From Megalonaias nervosa (taxonomy: Eukaryota > Mollusca > Bivalvia > Unionida > Unionidae), in the NCBI GenBank assembly GCA_016617855.1, contig JAECUM010091457.1:62632-126631 (forward strand): 64,000 bases of DNA, read 5' to 3'. The translations under genes were made by a program, and so were the position numbers. How positions within the stretch are numbered: position 1 is the stretch's first letter; every line of letters starts with the position of its first letter. The notes under the pieces are model-generated. The model did not search any database. It saw only the letters and a list, made by a program, of their open reading frames with translations, and was not told the DNA's origin. This document shows, piece after piece, positions 29,401 through 45,737 of the stretch.

Positions 29401-32400
29401 CCTACAGCTATGCCAAAACTACAAAACCATCAGTTTGATCAGCCACCCAAGCGAAGTCATGCTGAAGATAATTCTCAACAGAATAAAGCCTCAAGCAGAG
29501 AAAATTATTGCTGAAGAGCAGGCAGGTTTCTGAGCAGGAAGGAACACCACAAAACAAACCTTGAATCTCAGACTCCTTTGCGAGAAATACCTTCAGCATC
29601 AGCAGAATCTATACCACATCTTTATAGATTTCAAAAAGGCCTTTGATAGGGTATGGCATGCAGCCTTATGGCCAACTATGACGAAGTACAACATCAGCTC
29701 CAACCTGGTGCAGGTTGTTGAGCACCTCTATGACAAAGCCACCAGTGCTGTCCTCATCAATGGCAGCAGAGGAGACTGGTTTCAAACAACAGTTGGAGTC
29801 AGACAGGGATGTATACTGTCCCCTACACTCAACATTTTCCTGGAAAGGATCATGGAGGATGCCTTGCATGACCACAAGGGCACTGTCAGCATTGGAGGAA
29901 GAACAATCACCAACCTTCACTTCGCAGATGATATTGATGGTTTAGCAGGAGATGAAAAAGAACTGGCTGACTTGGTTGAGCACCTCAGAACAACCTCCAC
30001 AACATATGGTATGGAGATTGGTGCCAAGAAAACCAAACTGATGACAAACAACACCAATGGCATCAGTGCAGAACTAAAGGTCAGTGGACAGAAGCTGGAA
30101 AGAGTCACAAGCTTCAAGTACTTGGGATCAATTATCACAGATGAGGGATCCAAACCAGAACTACTTTGCAGGAATGCCCAGACAACAGCAGCAATAAAAA
30201 GGCTGAGACCAATATGGAAAGATACCAGCATTGCTCTTGGTTCCAAAATAAGGCTGATGTTCTCGATTGTCATATCTATCTTTCTGAATGCTTGTGAAAC
30301 ATGGATGCTCACATCAGATCTATAAAGAAGGATTCAAACCTTCAAAATGAGATGCTACCGCAAGATCTTGGGCATCTCATACAATGACCATGTAACCAGT
30401 GAAAAAGTCCACAACAGGATCCAATGAGCCATCGGATCCTATGAAGACCTCTTGATCACTGTAAAAGAGTGCAAACTGAAGTGGTACGGTCATGTCTCAA
30501 GATCATCTGGACTGGCAAAAACAATCTTGCAAGGTATAAAGTGAGGGTGCAGAAGAAGAGGCAGACAGAAAAAGAGGTGGAAAACAACATTAAGGAGTGG
30601 ACAGGCATGGAATTTGGAGATTCCCAAAGGGCAGTATAGAACAGGGAAAGATGGAGAGAATTGGTTGCAATGTCAACTGTGGTGCCCCAATGACCTTTTG
30701 GGTTAAGGGATTGATGATGATGATGATGAGATTGACAGGTTATTCTTGTGAGTTTTAATGTTTGCTGCTATTGACTACCTATATAATTAAGTTTTTGTTC
30801 TCTGTTCAGTTGAAAATGCTGTTTGATATGTTGTTTACAGGTTAATAGGACTAAAGTCAAGGAAAAATTTACAATTTTCTTAGTGACACGTGGACAATAT
30901 GATAAAATGACACCTAATTGACTAAATTAGTGTGGAGAAACATGTACATGTGTTGCTTGCTTTTCAGATCACCGTGGTATAAGAAGAAACCAAAATCTCA
31001 TCTGGAAGTAAAGGCATATGGCTTCAAAACTATATACTATGTGGTGAGTACTAGATAACATCACTATGAATTAGGTATCACAAACGGTACTGTATAACAT
31101 ACTATAAATTAGGTATAATAATACATGGCACTGTATAACATAATATAAATTAGGTATAATAAATGGCACTGGATAACATCACTATAAATTAGGTTTAATA
31201 AATGGTACTGGATAACATCACTATAAATTAGGTATAATAAATGTCATGGGATAACATCACTATAAATTAGGTATAATAAATGGTATGGAATAACATCACT
31301 ATAAATTAGGTGTAACAATTAGTATATATAGATTGATGGATTGAAAATTGGATGAAGATACGATGAAATTGCAGTAGCCAGGAAATCAGTGCAAGAAATC
31401 TGTTGCTTGAATGAACAACATTTGCATTTTTGATTGACATTAATCAGTATGTTCTTTGACGATGCTTACCTCATGGACAGTCATTAATTCATTACCTATA
31501 TATGTTTACCTACTGGACAGTCATTAATTCATTACCTGTTTTTTTTTTACTAACTAGACACTCATTAATTCATTACTTGTACATGTTTACCTACTGGACA
31601 CTACATAATGAATTACCTATAATTTTTTCTGCTATTCTTTATTTTGTGCCATGCCAAATAATAACTGTGGTTTGATGTGGATGTCTTATGTACTGAACAG
31701 TCGTAAATATATTACCTGTACATGTTTACCTACTAGACAGTCATAAATATATTACCTGTACATGTTTACCTACTAGACAGTCATAATTATCTTACCTGTA
31801 CATATTTACCTACTTGACAGTCATAAATATATTACCTGTACATGTTTACCTACTAGACAGTCATAAATATATTACCTGTACATGTTTACCTACTAGACAG
31901 TCATAAATATATTACCTGTACATGTTTATCTACTAGACAGTCATAATTATCTTACCTGTACATATCTACCTACTTGACAGTCATAAATATATTACCTGTA
32001 CATGTTTACCTACTAGACAGTCATAAATATCTTACCTGTACATATTTACCTACTTGACAGTCATAAATATATTATCTGTACATGTTTACCTACCAGACAG
32101 TCATAAGTATATTACCTGTACATGTTTACCTACTAGACAGTCATAATTATCTTACCTGTACATATTTACCTACTTGACAGTCATAAATATATTACCTGTA
32201 CATGTTTACCTACTAGACAGTCATAAATATATTACCTGTACATGTTTACCTACTAGACAGTCATAAATATATTACCTGTACATGTTTATCTACTAGACAG
32301 TCATAATTATCTTACCTGTACATATCTACCTACTTGACAGTCATAAATATATTACCTGTACATGTTTACCTACTAGACAGTCATAAATATATTACCTGTA

Positions 32401-35400
32401 CATGTTTACCTACTAGACAGTCATAAATATATTACCTGTACATGTTTACCTACTAGACAGTCATAAATATATTACCTGTACATGTATACCTACCAGACAG
32501 TCATAAATATATTACCTGTACATGTTTACCTACTAGACAGTCATAAATATATTACCTGTACATGTTTACCAACTAGACAGTCATAAATATCTTACCTGTA
32601 CATATTTACCTACTTGACAGTCATAAATATATTATCTGTACATGTTTACCTACCAGACAGTCATAAGTATATCTTGCACATGCTCTCTGCAATTTTTTAT
32701 GTTGTGTCATGCCAGCAGACCTGGCTGGTTGCGTGTGCTAAGTGCGCAATGCACACAGGCGCCACCACCTAATAATATGTGCCAACCCTTCTGAAACGTG
32801 CCAAACAAAGGTTTCGAAAGGCGCCAAACATTCATCACACACACAAGAAAAACACCACGCACCGGGCCTGCATGCCAGATAACTAAATATTGTGTTTTTT
32901 TATTAATGAACTGTGATTCATTGTGGGTGATGTAGATAATGAGCAGTCATGTATGCATTACCTATAGATGTTTTCTGCTATCCTTTATTTTGTATCATGC
33001 CAAATAACTGTGATTCGGTGTGGGTAACATCAGATGGGATGCAATTTATAGACAGGTGACATGATTAAAAAAACCCAAATAAAATAAGCTTTAGTGAGCT
33101 AATAAGAAACATTACATAAGATATGAAACATTACATATAATCTATAATACACAGATATACAATATTACATACACATAATTTATAACACACAGATATGCAA
33201 CATTACATATACATAATTTACAATACAGATATACAACATTACATACACATAATTTATAATACACAGATACACAACATTGCATACACACATTTACAATACA
33301 CACACATGCAATATTACATACACATAATTTACAATACACAGATATACAATATTACATACATAATTTACAATACACAGATATACAGCATTACATACACATA
33401 ATTTATAACACAGATATACAACATTAATTACACATAATTTATAACACATGGACATGCAACATTACATACATAATTTACAATACACAGACATCCAACATTA
33501 CATACACACAATTTACAATACACACACATGCAATATTAAATACACATAATTTACAATACACAGACATGCAACATTACATACACATAATTTACAATACACA
33601 GATATACAACATTACATACATAATTTACAATACTCAGACATACAACATTACATACATAATTTACAATACACAGATACACAACATTACATGCACATAATTT
33701 ATAATACACAGATATACAACATTACATGCACATAATTTATAATACACAGATATACAACATTGCATATACATAATTTACAATACAAAGACATGCAACATTA
33801 CATACATATAATTTATAATACACAGACATGCAATATTACATACACATAATTTATGACACAGATGTACAACATTACATACACATAATTTATAACACAGATA
33901 TACAACATTACATACATATAATTTATAATACACATATATGCAAAATTACATACATATAATTTACAATACACAGACATGCAACATTACATACACATAATTT
34001 ACAGTACACAGACATTCAACATTATATACATAATTTACAATGCACAGATATACAACATTACATACATAGTTTACAATACACCGATATACAACATTACATA
34101 CACATAATTTATAATACACAGACATTCAACATTATATACACATAGTTTATAATACAAAGATACACAACATTACATACATAATTTAGAATACAGATATACA
34201 ACATTACATACATAATTTAAAATGCAGATATACAACATTACATGCATAATTGACAATCCACAGATATACAACATTACATGCACATAATTTATAACACACA
34301 GACATGCAACATTACGTACACATAATTTATAAGACACAGATATACAACACTACATACATAATTGACAATACACAGATATGCAACATTACATACACAATTT
34401 ACAGTACACAGATATACAACATTACATACATAATTTACAATACACAGATATACAACATTACATACATAATTTATAATAGATACACAACATTATGTACATA
34501 ATTTACAATATTCAGATATACAACATTAAGTACACATAATTTACAATACACAGATATACAACATTACATACACATAATTTATAATACACTGATATACAAC
34601 ATTACATATACATAATTTATCATACACAGATATACAACATTTCATACATGTAATTTATAATGCACAGATACACAACATTACATACATAATTTACAATACA
34701 CAGATATACAACATTACATTCACATAATTTATTATACACAGACATACAGTATTACATATACATAATTTGTAATAAACAGATATACAACAGTACATACACA
34801 TAATTTATAATGCACAGATACACAACATTACATACATAATTTACAATACACAGATATACAACATTACATACACATAATTTATTATACACAGACATACAGT
34901 ATTACATACACATAATTTGTAATAAACAGATATACAACAGTACATACACATAATTTGTAATAAACAGATATACAACAGTACATACACATAATTTATAATA
35001 CACAGATATACAACATTACATACACATAATTTACAATACACATATATACAATATTACATGCACATAATTTATAATGCACAGATATACAACATCACATACA
35101 CATACTTTATAATACAGACATACATCATTACATACACATAATTTATAACACAGACATACAACATTACATACACATAACTTATAACATATACAACATTGCA
35201 TACACATAATTTATAAGACAAATGCAACATTATATACACAATTTATAAAACACAGACATGCAACATTACATATAATTTATAACAGATATACAACATTACA
35301 TACACATAATTTATAACAGACATGCAACATTACATACACATAATTTATAAGATAGACATACAACAGTACATACACATAATATATAACACACAGACATGCA

Positions 35401-38400
35401 ACATTACATATAATTTATAACTGATATACAACATTACAGACATAATTTATAATACACAGATATACAACATTACATACACATACTTTATAACTGATATGCA
35501 ACATTACAGACACATAATTTGTGAGACAGACATGCAACATTACATACACATAATTTGCAACACATAGACATACAACATTACATATAATTTATAACACACA
35601 GACATACAATTTAAAATACACATTCTGTGGCATAACTAAAGTAAGAGTCAAATCGCAAAGCATTTTACTTACAATGGAAGAAAGAAAAGATGCAACTTCA
35701 AAGGAGACAAAATAATATTTGTATATTCTTAAAATGATGCAGAGGCCAGACATGCCAAGAAATGAATTAAGCCTTAATAAAAGGAGCATCAAAATTAGTG
35801 TCTAATGAAGGAATCATCTCAAAACCAAAAGAGAAACACAAAAAATATGCAGATAAGTGAATTAAGCTTAACACAATAACATTAAAAGTGAATGGGCAAA
35901 AGTTAAACAAGCATCTTCATCAACTTTATTAGCCATTAAGACTCTAAATAAAATGGCTGCTAACAAGAAAGATTAACAAGTTAAGTCAAGGGAAAGAAGG
36001 AAAGACTTGCTTATAGCATAATTAAATATCCAATATGTTGCAGTGAAATTTAGTTAATGTTGCATCAAAAAGGGTCAGTTGATATTATTCCTAAAACATG
36101 CTAAGTATAGATAATTATGAACTGGAAAGGAAGGCAAAAATGGTCATGGAGTGGGTATTCTGCTATACATTGCACAGTTAATAAGCAATAGGTGAAAGGA
36201 AAATTTAGAAATTGGTAACATAGAAACAGTTGGATTAAAATACAGCTTCCTCATTCCAAGCAAACAGTTTTGTGTTCAGCATTTATATCCCCAAGTTCCA
36301 CCTCTGATGGGGTAGATAAATTAGAAACTGACACTCAAAGGGCCTTTTTAAGTGAAAAATATATGAAACAATGATTCCAGGTAACTGTAACATTGATTTC
36401 TTGAAGAATCTGACTCAAATGTGATTAAATCTTTTCCAGATATAATTACATGTTTTTGTCTCAAATGATTGGCAAACCAATGAAGGATAACTGAAAATAG
36501 TGCTTTACTTTTTGATAATATCTACACTGATGAACCTGAAAATGTTAGTGAAATGAAAGTGCCCATTTATGTCATAAGTGACCACTATCCATTGTGTATG
36601 ACCAGACACTGTCTACATCTCTCTTGGTCATCACACACAAATAAAGTGTAGAGACAGGAAACATTTTGATATAAAGGAATTCCTGATGACTCGGCACAAA
36701 TGCCATTTCATGAGATTGAAAACATATTTTGACATTAACACTGCTTGTGACATGCAGTATGGACTTTTGAATAACATACCAAACAAACATGCACCAACAA
36801 ATATAACATGCACCAAACATCGATATCAACCTAAATAGATAAGTTTTGAAATAACAGAATCTAGACATAAAAGTTAAAATTTCATAAAAATAAAGATTGG
36901 AAAAAGAGAGTAAACTGGAGAAACAACCAAACCTTTTAATAAATGAATCTATGAAAAATTAATTTACAGCTTGTATTAAAGAAAACCAGAATTCTAGCTC
37001 CTTGAGACAGTGTCTGAATAACCTCAACCCATCCAAAAATCACTCCATTCCAGCTCAGCTGAGTTATAATAACACAGTGCAGGACATAGCTGGCAGGCTT
37101 AATCCATTCTGTGCCAACATAGAAAGTATATATTCTGACAGGAGAATGGAATGGTAGTATTCCTGACATAAACCCATCTTATATTTTGTAAAAGCTAGAG
37201 TTTCTGATGGCCGATAATTTGCCCATGTTATTGTGCATGAAAATAATGTTCCATACATATTTACAAAAATCCGCATAAAAACGTCATGGTACATATGAGA
37301 TGGGAACAAATGTCTCATGGCTACATGACTATATTAAGAAATAGATGTCCCTCTTGCTCCTTTTGTGCAGGGGATTATCAGCAATGTTGCAATTTTATCT
37401 TCAGAGAACAAGTTAATAAGGCATATTATCCAGAATTTTGAAATAATACTTCTGTTAGATCCATGAGCCAGTGAAGTTTTGTCAACTAAATATTTCCCTT
37501 TTTTGTTTATTTTTATCTTGCTTGTAAATATGTAGTCTTATAGATACAAATTTATAATTGTTTTGTTTTAGGTTCCCATTTTTGTTGGCTAAAGATAATT
37601 TATTGAGTGATGAAAAGGTTCCTTTCCTATTAATCTGATGAGTCAGGGTACATTCCTTGAATTCAGATTTTAGCATGAGAATTTGGGCTGAAACTAGCTG
37701 CAGCTGATTGGCTGAAACTATCTCTGTCTGATGCTGAAACTATCTATGTCTGATTGGCTGAAACTATCTATGGCTGATTGGCTGAAACTGTCTATGTCTG
37801 ATTGGCTGAAACTAGCTATGTCTGATTGGCTGAAACTAGCCATGTCTGATTGGCTGAAACTAGCTATTGTTGATTGGCTCAACCTAAGCTATGGCAAAAA
37901 GCAGAGAATGCAAAATTAACTTAACTTGGACAGATATATTATTTCCAGATCCCTGCATTCTCAAAAATGCTACACCTCATGTGTTCAGCTTTGAAACAAT
38001 ACAGAGAGGTCTGGCATGCAGTGAAGGATCCAAAAAACTGAAATTTTTATCTCTATATTAATGTTACAGGTTTTGAAGATTTTTGTACTTTAAGATTTGT
38101 TAAGCTTTCATGTTTAACAAATCTTAAAATTGCCAGGAAAACCAGACAAAGGCTCATTTAAATATTCAAGAATATTCTGGTTTAAAGGAATTTAATCTGA
38201 AAATATGCCAAGTTGAAGGAAATTTGATAACATAGTGTTCTTGTTCATTGTTGTTATAATGTCACAAAAATGCCAAATATGATATTACCTTGTTAATATA
38301 ACTCACGGCAGTATCATGTAACAATTAGGAATGGAACACTTTACAAAAGACACTTTACAATGGGACACTTATAATGGAACACTTTACAGTGGGGGAGGTG

Positions 38401-41400
38401 CCCAGTGGCCAACTGGTCTAAAGCGCTCTCCTTTACGGATCACTGCCATCTCACCTCTGTCTGCGTGGGTTCGAGTCTCGGATTTGGCCAATGTGGATAT
38501 GTGAGAAAGCTTGCCAGTAGCTTCTCATGTGTCAGTGGTTCTTTTCGGGGTTTTCCTGGGTTCTTCCTCCACCATTAATACTGGCCACCATGTATAGCCT
38601 ATTGTGTGCTGAAAAATGGCATTAAGCCCTACAACAACAACAACAACAACAACTTTACAATGGGACACTTTGCAATGGAACACTTTACAATGGGACACTT
38701 TACAATGGGACACTTTACAACGGGACACTTCACAATTGGACACTTTACAATGGAGCACTTTACAATGGAACACTTTACAATGGGACACTTTACAGTGGGA
38801 CACTTTACAATGGGACACTTTACAATGGAGCACTTTACAACAGAACACCTTACAATGGGACACTTTACAATGGGACACTTTACAGTGGGACACTTTACAG
38901 TGGGACACTTTACAATGGAGCACTTTACAACAGAACACCTTACAATGGGACACCTTACAATGGGACACTTTACAATGGGACACTTTACAGTGGGACACTT
39001 TACAATGGAGCACTTTACAGTGGGACACTTTCCAATTGGACACTTTACAATGGAGCACTTTGCAACGGAACACTTTACAATGGGACACTTTACAGTGGGA
39101 CACTTTACAATGGAGCACTTTACAACGGGACACTTTACAATGAGACGCTTTACAGTGGGACACTTTACAGTGGGACACTTAGGAGCATAAGCCTTACTAA
39201 TATCACTTTCCACTTAGCAATAGCACCACAAGTTGGGAACAAAACATTTAACACTATCCTTTAACACTTATTAATACTGCTTAACACTAGTCAGTATCAC
39301 TTAACATTTACAAATATCAGCCTAAGTAGGGAAAATAGCACTTCATTGTATCATGTAACGGTTGGCAAGATCACAGGACACTTAGCAATATTGCTTAACA
39401 CTAGTCAATCCATTTCTTCCATCACATGAAGTGTTACCATTTGTGTAAATTCATTTCTTCCATTACATGAAGTGTTACCATTTGTGTAAATCCATTTTTT
39501 CCATCATGTGAAGTGTTATCAACTGTGTAGATCCACCTTACAGCATATATCAGTGTATTGCTTACAGCATATATCAATGTATTGCTTACTGCATATATCA
39601 GTGTATTGCCTGCTTATGTGTTATGATCATGTGTTAGAGTTATTAAAAAACAACTTATCTTCTAAAATGCATTTAACATTTGCATCTTGATATACCAGAT
39701 GTTCCATTCTTGCCAGAATGAACAGAAAGCTAGGTCATCAGACACGTAAGGCCACTTAAAGGCGATACACTTCTATAAAAAGCTTGTTGATTCTCCACAT
39801 GACATTTTATCTGAACAACTTAGACACTTTACAGAATGGCAGGCAAGAGTCTGCACTGTGTGTCATTCATGCATGAGCACACAAAATGATTTCATTGTTT
39901 GTTATATAAATCTTGTATAAAATGAACACTTTTTGTATAACCCATATATGTATTGTATAAAATGAACACTTTTGCATAACCCATGTATGTATTGTATAAA
40001 ATGAATACTTTTGTATAACCCATGTACGTATTGTATATATATGCAGATATTCCTGGCATGTTCTGTAGCAGGAACAGCAGCGTATGGATACTTTTTTGCC
40101 TTCCATCTCTTGCATTTGTGTGAACTGAATCAGCGGCTGAAGCGAGTCCTCAAGGCCGTCACAACCAATGGTATGTATACAAGACCCAAACTTGAAAGAA
40201 AATTTAAAAGAAAGACGTTGTTAACTTCTAATAAACTAATGATAATTCTTAAGATTTTGTAGTAAAGATTATCAACATCAAAGGCATGATGTTGATTTTT
40301 TTTTTGATGTTGATGATGAAATTTGCTGAACCTGGTTTTAAGACTGAATGAACAATGCATTTTAGCTTTGACATCTTGAAAGGTTTTTGTGAAATTCAGT
40401 TTTACATGAAAAGTTTATGGGTGCAGTTATTTAGAGATTTTAAAATTAATTTTTCTATTTGATCTGGAAGTGCACTTTTAGGATAGGGCATATTTATTAG
40501 AATATATACTGTATTAGTAATTTTTCACCAATTCAGGTCGCTCTTTGCTGATGGTTGTCATCCTAGGTCTTGCCTTCTTCTACATCTATGCCCTGATCTT
40601 GTTTGTATCGTACCGTGGCTGGATTTGGAAAGAATCTGACGGTCGACATTGCACTACAGTTTACCAGTGTTTCGTGTCTATTATACATCATGGCTTCGTA
40701 GGAGGACCATACACGGTTAGTTCCAAACAACCATCTATCCTGAAATATAAATAGATTTTGTTAATGCATTTTAGTTTATAATTTTATTCATAATTTAATT
40801 AGGAATCAGTTGGAATACAATGGTTCCATTGAAATACAGTTCTTCTTTGTCATATTACCTGTCATTGATGTGTGCATTTTGGAATATAAAATGATCATGT
40901 CAATGGACCACCTTCAAAAATATATAATTTTTTTATTATATATAATTTTTTTATTGTCATCATGATGAAAGTTTATACTCATGGACACATGCTATTACAA
41001 CCCAAGTTGTTTTTAATTAGCCATTGCTATATTCTGAATTTGTAGGCTGTTTGATTTATTAAGAAGAGGTAGAACTGCAGTTGGTTCAAAGCCAAATGTG
41101 CCTAACAGTAGAAATGTGCATTTATACCTTGCCAATTCCATCAGAAATGTTGTTACTCCTGCATAATGTACTGGGAATACAGGGTCCTGTCAGACATTTT
41201 GGATTATTGGATTACATATACAAAGTCTGTAGACTGAAAATAAAACAAATTTTCAATGAATCTGATATCATTCAACAGACCTTATAGTCTTCATATTATT
41301 GTATCTACCATTTTGCAAGAGACAATAAATCATACTTCCATCCATCAGTCACATGTTTGTTTCCACTGAATAACTTTATAGCATTGCATAATGAAACTTT

Positions 41401-44400
41401 GTCTGCTTACACATTGTCACTAGTGTTATGACTCTATGGTCTTAAACTAAGTAACAAAAAATAGAAAAAATGAACAAGGTTTGTAAAATTCAATGAATAA
41501 TTTATTTTCCTAGAATACAAAGTGAAAAGTTAGAAAGAATTTGCAGTATTGTGAATTAAGTTCCAAATAATCCTAAAAGTTCTATCACAAGTCCAAAAGT
41601 ATAGAGTATTCCAGGTGAAAGCTTGTGGTGTTCCAAATGAATTCCAGTCTTGACAGTGCTGATGTGCCAGTAGCCTCAGAAATGTGCTAATGTGCTGGCA
41701 GTAGAGATGTATCACAATGCTATAATCCAAACTGACTTTGAATGAACATGTTTACCTCCAAGTAATAATAATCTTAACATATATAATCTACAATCATAGA
41801 CTAATACTAGCTGTGTAATATGTTGTTTATCAAGAAAGAAACATTAGTCAGGTAGGCTCAACTCCTACCCTCAATTATGGAGAAAAGTAAATCACAATAA
41901 AAATTGAATATGCAGTGCATGTATTCAAGGACAAAAGCCAACACACTATACAAATTAAATATAGATAATACTAGAAGATATGTGTTGTACCATAATGGGA
42001 ATCCAGTGTTAATGCAAAGATTACTGCTCAACTCTAGTTTACACATAATCTTATGAATAAGTTTTTAGTTGATCAGACCATTATCAGGAACACAGTCTAT
42101 TAGCTTCTGTATAAATACCATCAGCCAAATTTTGATGAGATTTGTATTTTATTTCTAAACTTTTTTTCCCATCTGACAGACATTTGATCAGTATATGACC
42201 AATATGACCAGCAACTTTGATACAGTTGTCAATATCGCTGTTTTCGATGTGTCTTTCTTCATCATCATCACAATCATTGGTCTGTACCTTATCTTGGGTA
42301 TCATCATCGATACCTTCTCCCAGCTCAGAGATTCCAAGGTAAGTGTATTACAGACCTTTTGCATTAAAGATACTGAATTCTTTAGTTTTGCTTTCTTCTC
42401 CATTATTTTATATGGTGTGATGTCTTATAGATTTTGTATGATATAAGTCAATTTCATGGCAATAAGATGGTGTGAATAATAGTAGTCAATTTCATGACAA
42501 TGAGATGGTGTGAACAGAATAGTGCAGCATAACAGGCTACTTAGCATAATTAAGCCTCTGCTGCAATAAACAACATACTGTTTTGATGATGTTGCCCATA
42601 TAAGTCCATAAGTCTGTCTATTTATTCAGAATCAGTCCAGTTGATATATCAAATTGTTATTCATCCATGGCACATGATTACAAATCCATGGCATATAAAT
42701 ACACATCCATGGCATATGAATACATATCCATGGCATATGAATACACATCCATGGAATTTTGGCTACACATCCATGGCATGTGAATACACATCCATGGAAT
42801 TTTGGCTACACATCCATGGCATGTGAATACACATCCGTGATATATGAATACACATCCATGGCATATAAATACACATTCATGGCACATGGATACAAATCCA
42901 TGGCATATGAATACACATCCATGGAATATAAATACACATTCATGGCATATGAATACACATCCATGGAATTTTGGCTACACATCCATGGCATGTGAATACA
43001 CATCCGTGGTATATGAATACACATCCATGGCATATAAATACACATTCATGGCACATGGATACAAATCCATGGCATATGAATACATATCCATGGAATATAA
43101 ATACACATTCATGGCATATGAATACATATCCATGGAATATAAATACACATTCATGGCATATGAATACATATCCCCATAGAAAATGAATAGACATCCATGG
43201 CATATGGATACACATCCATGGCATATGGATACACATTCATAGCACATGGATACACATCCATGGCATATGACTACACATTCATGGCATATGGTTACAAATC
43301 CATGGCATATGGATACACATTCATGGCACATGGATACACATCCATGGCATATGGATACACATCCATGGCATATGGATACAAATCCATGGCATATGAATAC
43401 ATATCCATGGAATATAAATACACATTCATGGCATATGAATACATATCCCCATGGAAAATGAATAGACATCCATGGCATATGGATACACATCCATGGCATA
43501 TGAACACACATCCATGGTATATGAATGCACATCCATGGCATATGAACACACATCCATGGCATATGAATACACTTCCTTTCCATATGAATACACATCTATG
43601 ACAGATGAATACACATCTGTGACATGTGAATACACATCCGTGGCATATGAATACACATCCGTGACAGATGAATACACATCCATGGCATATGAATACACAT
43701 CCATGTGGCATATGAATACACATTCATGGCATATGAATACAGATCCATGGCATATGGATACACATCCATGGCATATGGATACACATTCATGGCACATGGA
43801 TACACATCCATGGCATATGACTACACATTCATGGCATATGGTTACAAATCCATGGCATATGGATACACATTCATGGCACATGGATACACATCCATGGCAT
43901 ATGGATACAAATCCATGGCATATGAATACATATCCATGGAATATAAATACACATTCATGGCATATGAATACATATCCCCATGGAAAATGAATAGACATCC
44001 ATGGCATATGGATACACATCCATGGCATATGAACACACATCCATGGTATATGAATGCACATCCATGGCATATGAACACACATCCATGGCATATGAATACA
44101 CTTCCTTTCCATATGAATACACATCTATGACAGATGAATACACATCTGTGACATGTGAATACACATCCGTGGCATATGAATACACATCCGTGACAGATGA
44201 ATACACATCCATGGCATATGAATACACATCCATGTGGCATATGAATACACATTCATGGCATATGAATACAGATCCATGGCATATGAATACACATCCATGG
44301 CATATGAATACACATCCATGACATATGAATACACATCAATGGCATATAGATACACATCCATGGCATATGAATACACATCCATGTCATATGTATACATATC

Positions 44401-45504
44401 CATGGAATTTGAATACACATCCACTGGATATGAGTACACATCCATGGCATGTGAATAGACTTCCTTTGCATATGAATACACATCCATGACTGATGAATAC
44501 ACATCCATGACATATGAATACACATCCATGGCATATGAATACAGATCTGTTTATGATTTCAGCTTATTGATCATTATTAAATCAAGAAAAGAATGATAAA
44601 AACTATGAATAATCTGTTTCCTAAATGACTTTAACATCTTACACAATTTCATATAAATTCCATTTGCTTTCCATTTTATCTCTTTCTTTCTCTCTCATGC
44701 CAAAAAGGAAAGAAATTACGTGAAACTCTGTGGAGTTAGAGAAAAATAAATATTTTGAACTGGATGAAAACCTTGAACTTATTATAAATAACCTAGAGGA
44801 ACACATGTCTATGACATGTCTCCATTTTCCATGAGACTTTTCTAGTGTTACAAGATACCAAATTTATCGAGTTGCTATAACTTGTCACAACAAAAAGGCC
44901 ATGGTGTAATTTCATTGGTAACGTTGCCCACACATATTCTAATCTATCTGATGCTTAATTTTATTTTAGTTTTTGAACCTGTGATAAGGTTGTAAAGTAA
45001 TGATGTTAAAGGCTTAATTTTATTTTAGCTCTTGAACCTGTGATAAGGTTGTAAAGTAATGATGTTAAAGGCTTAATTTTATTTTAGCTCTTGAACCTGT
45101 GATAAGGTTGTAAAGTAATGATTTTAAATTATTAAAATGTTGGAAGGACTTTCGTTATTGTTCACTCTGTGATGGTTGGTCAGTCAACATATCAGTTTTA
45201 CCAAGTCAATGGTTGGTCAGTCAGCATGTCAGTTTTACCAAGTCAATGGTTGGTCAGTCAACATGTCAGTTTTACCAAGTCAATGGTTGGTCAGTCAACA
45301 TGTCAGTTTTACCGAGTCAATGGATCCAGATAATGCTCTCACACTGTCTCTCTCTCTCTGGTGGTAAACTGACAGATTAATCAAAGAACAGAGAAACAGG
45401 GAGATTGACAGTAGAAACAATCTTATGTTCAGCCACCTCCCAGCCCCTTTCTTTTTTGGTTGATCACCCAACAAGTCAGTTTTGCTGCATTGGGTGCAGA
45501 TCTA

Positions 45505-45541
<37 letters not shown>

Positions 45542-45676
45542 CTCTCTCTCAACCATTTTCACAACCTACTGGTTTAAATTCCTTGAAAGGAAAATGACCT
45601 TAGCAGAGTTTTATTTCCCATGGCATGTAATGATGTCCTTGGAATCATGATGGTAAATCTAAGAGAAAAACCAACC

Positions 45677-45737
<61 letters not shown>

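Noticed and set aside
38525..39213. Open frames of 175-217 codons on both strands (HFTMG / KCPIV type repeats)
   Set aside because: Produced by a 15-bp tandem unit; no codon bias, and both strands are equally open.
42641..44534. Many overlapping Trp/His/Met/Tyr-rich open frames
   Set aside because: By-products of the 21-bp unit; all six frames are involved.
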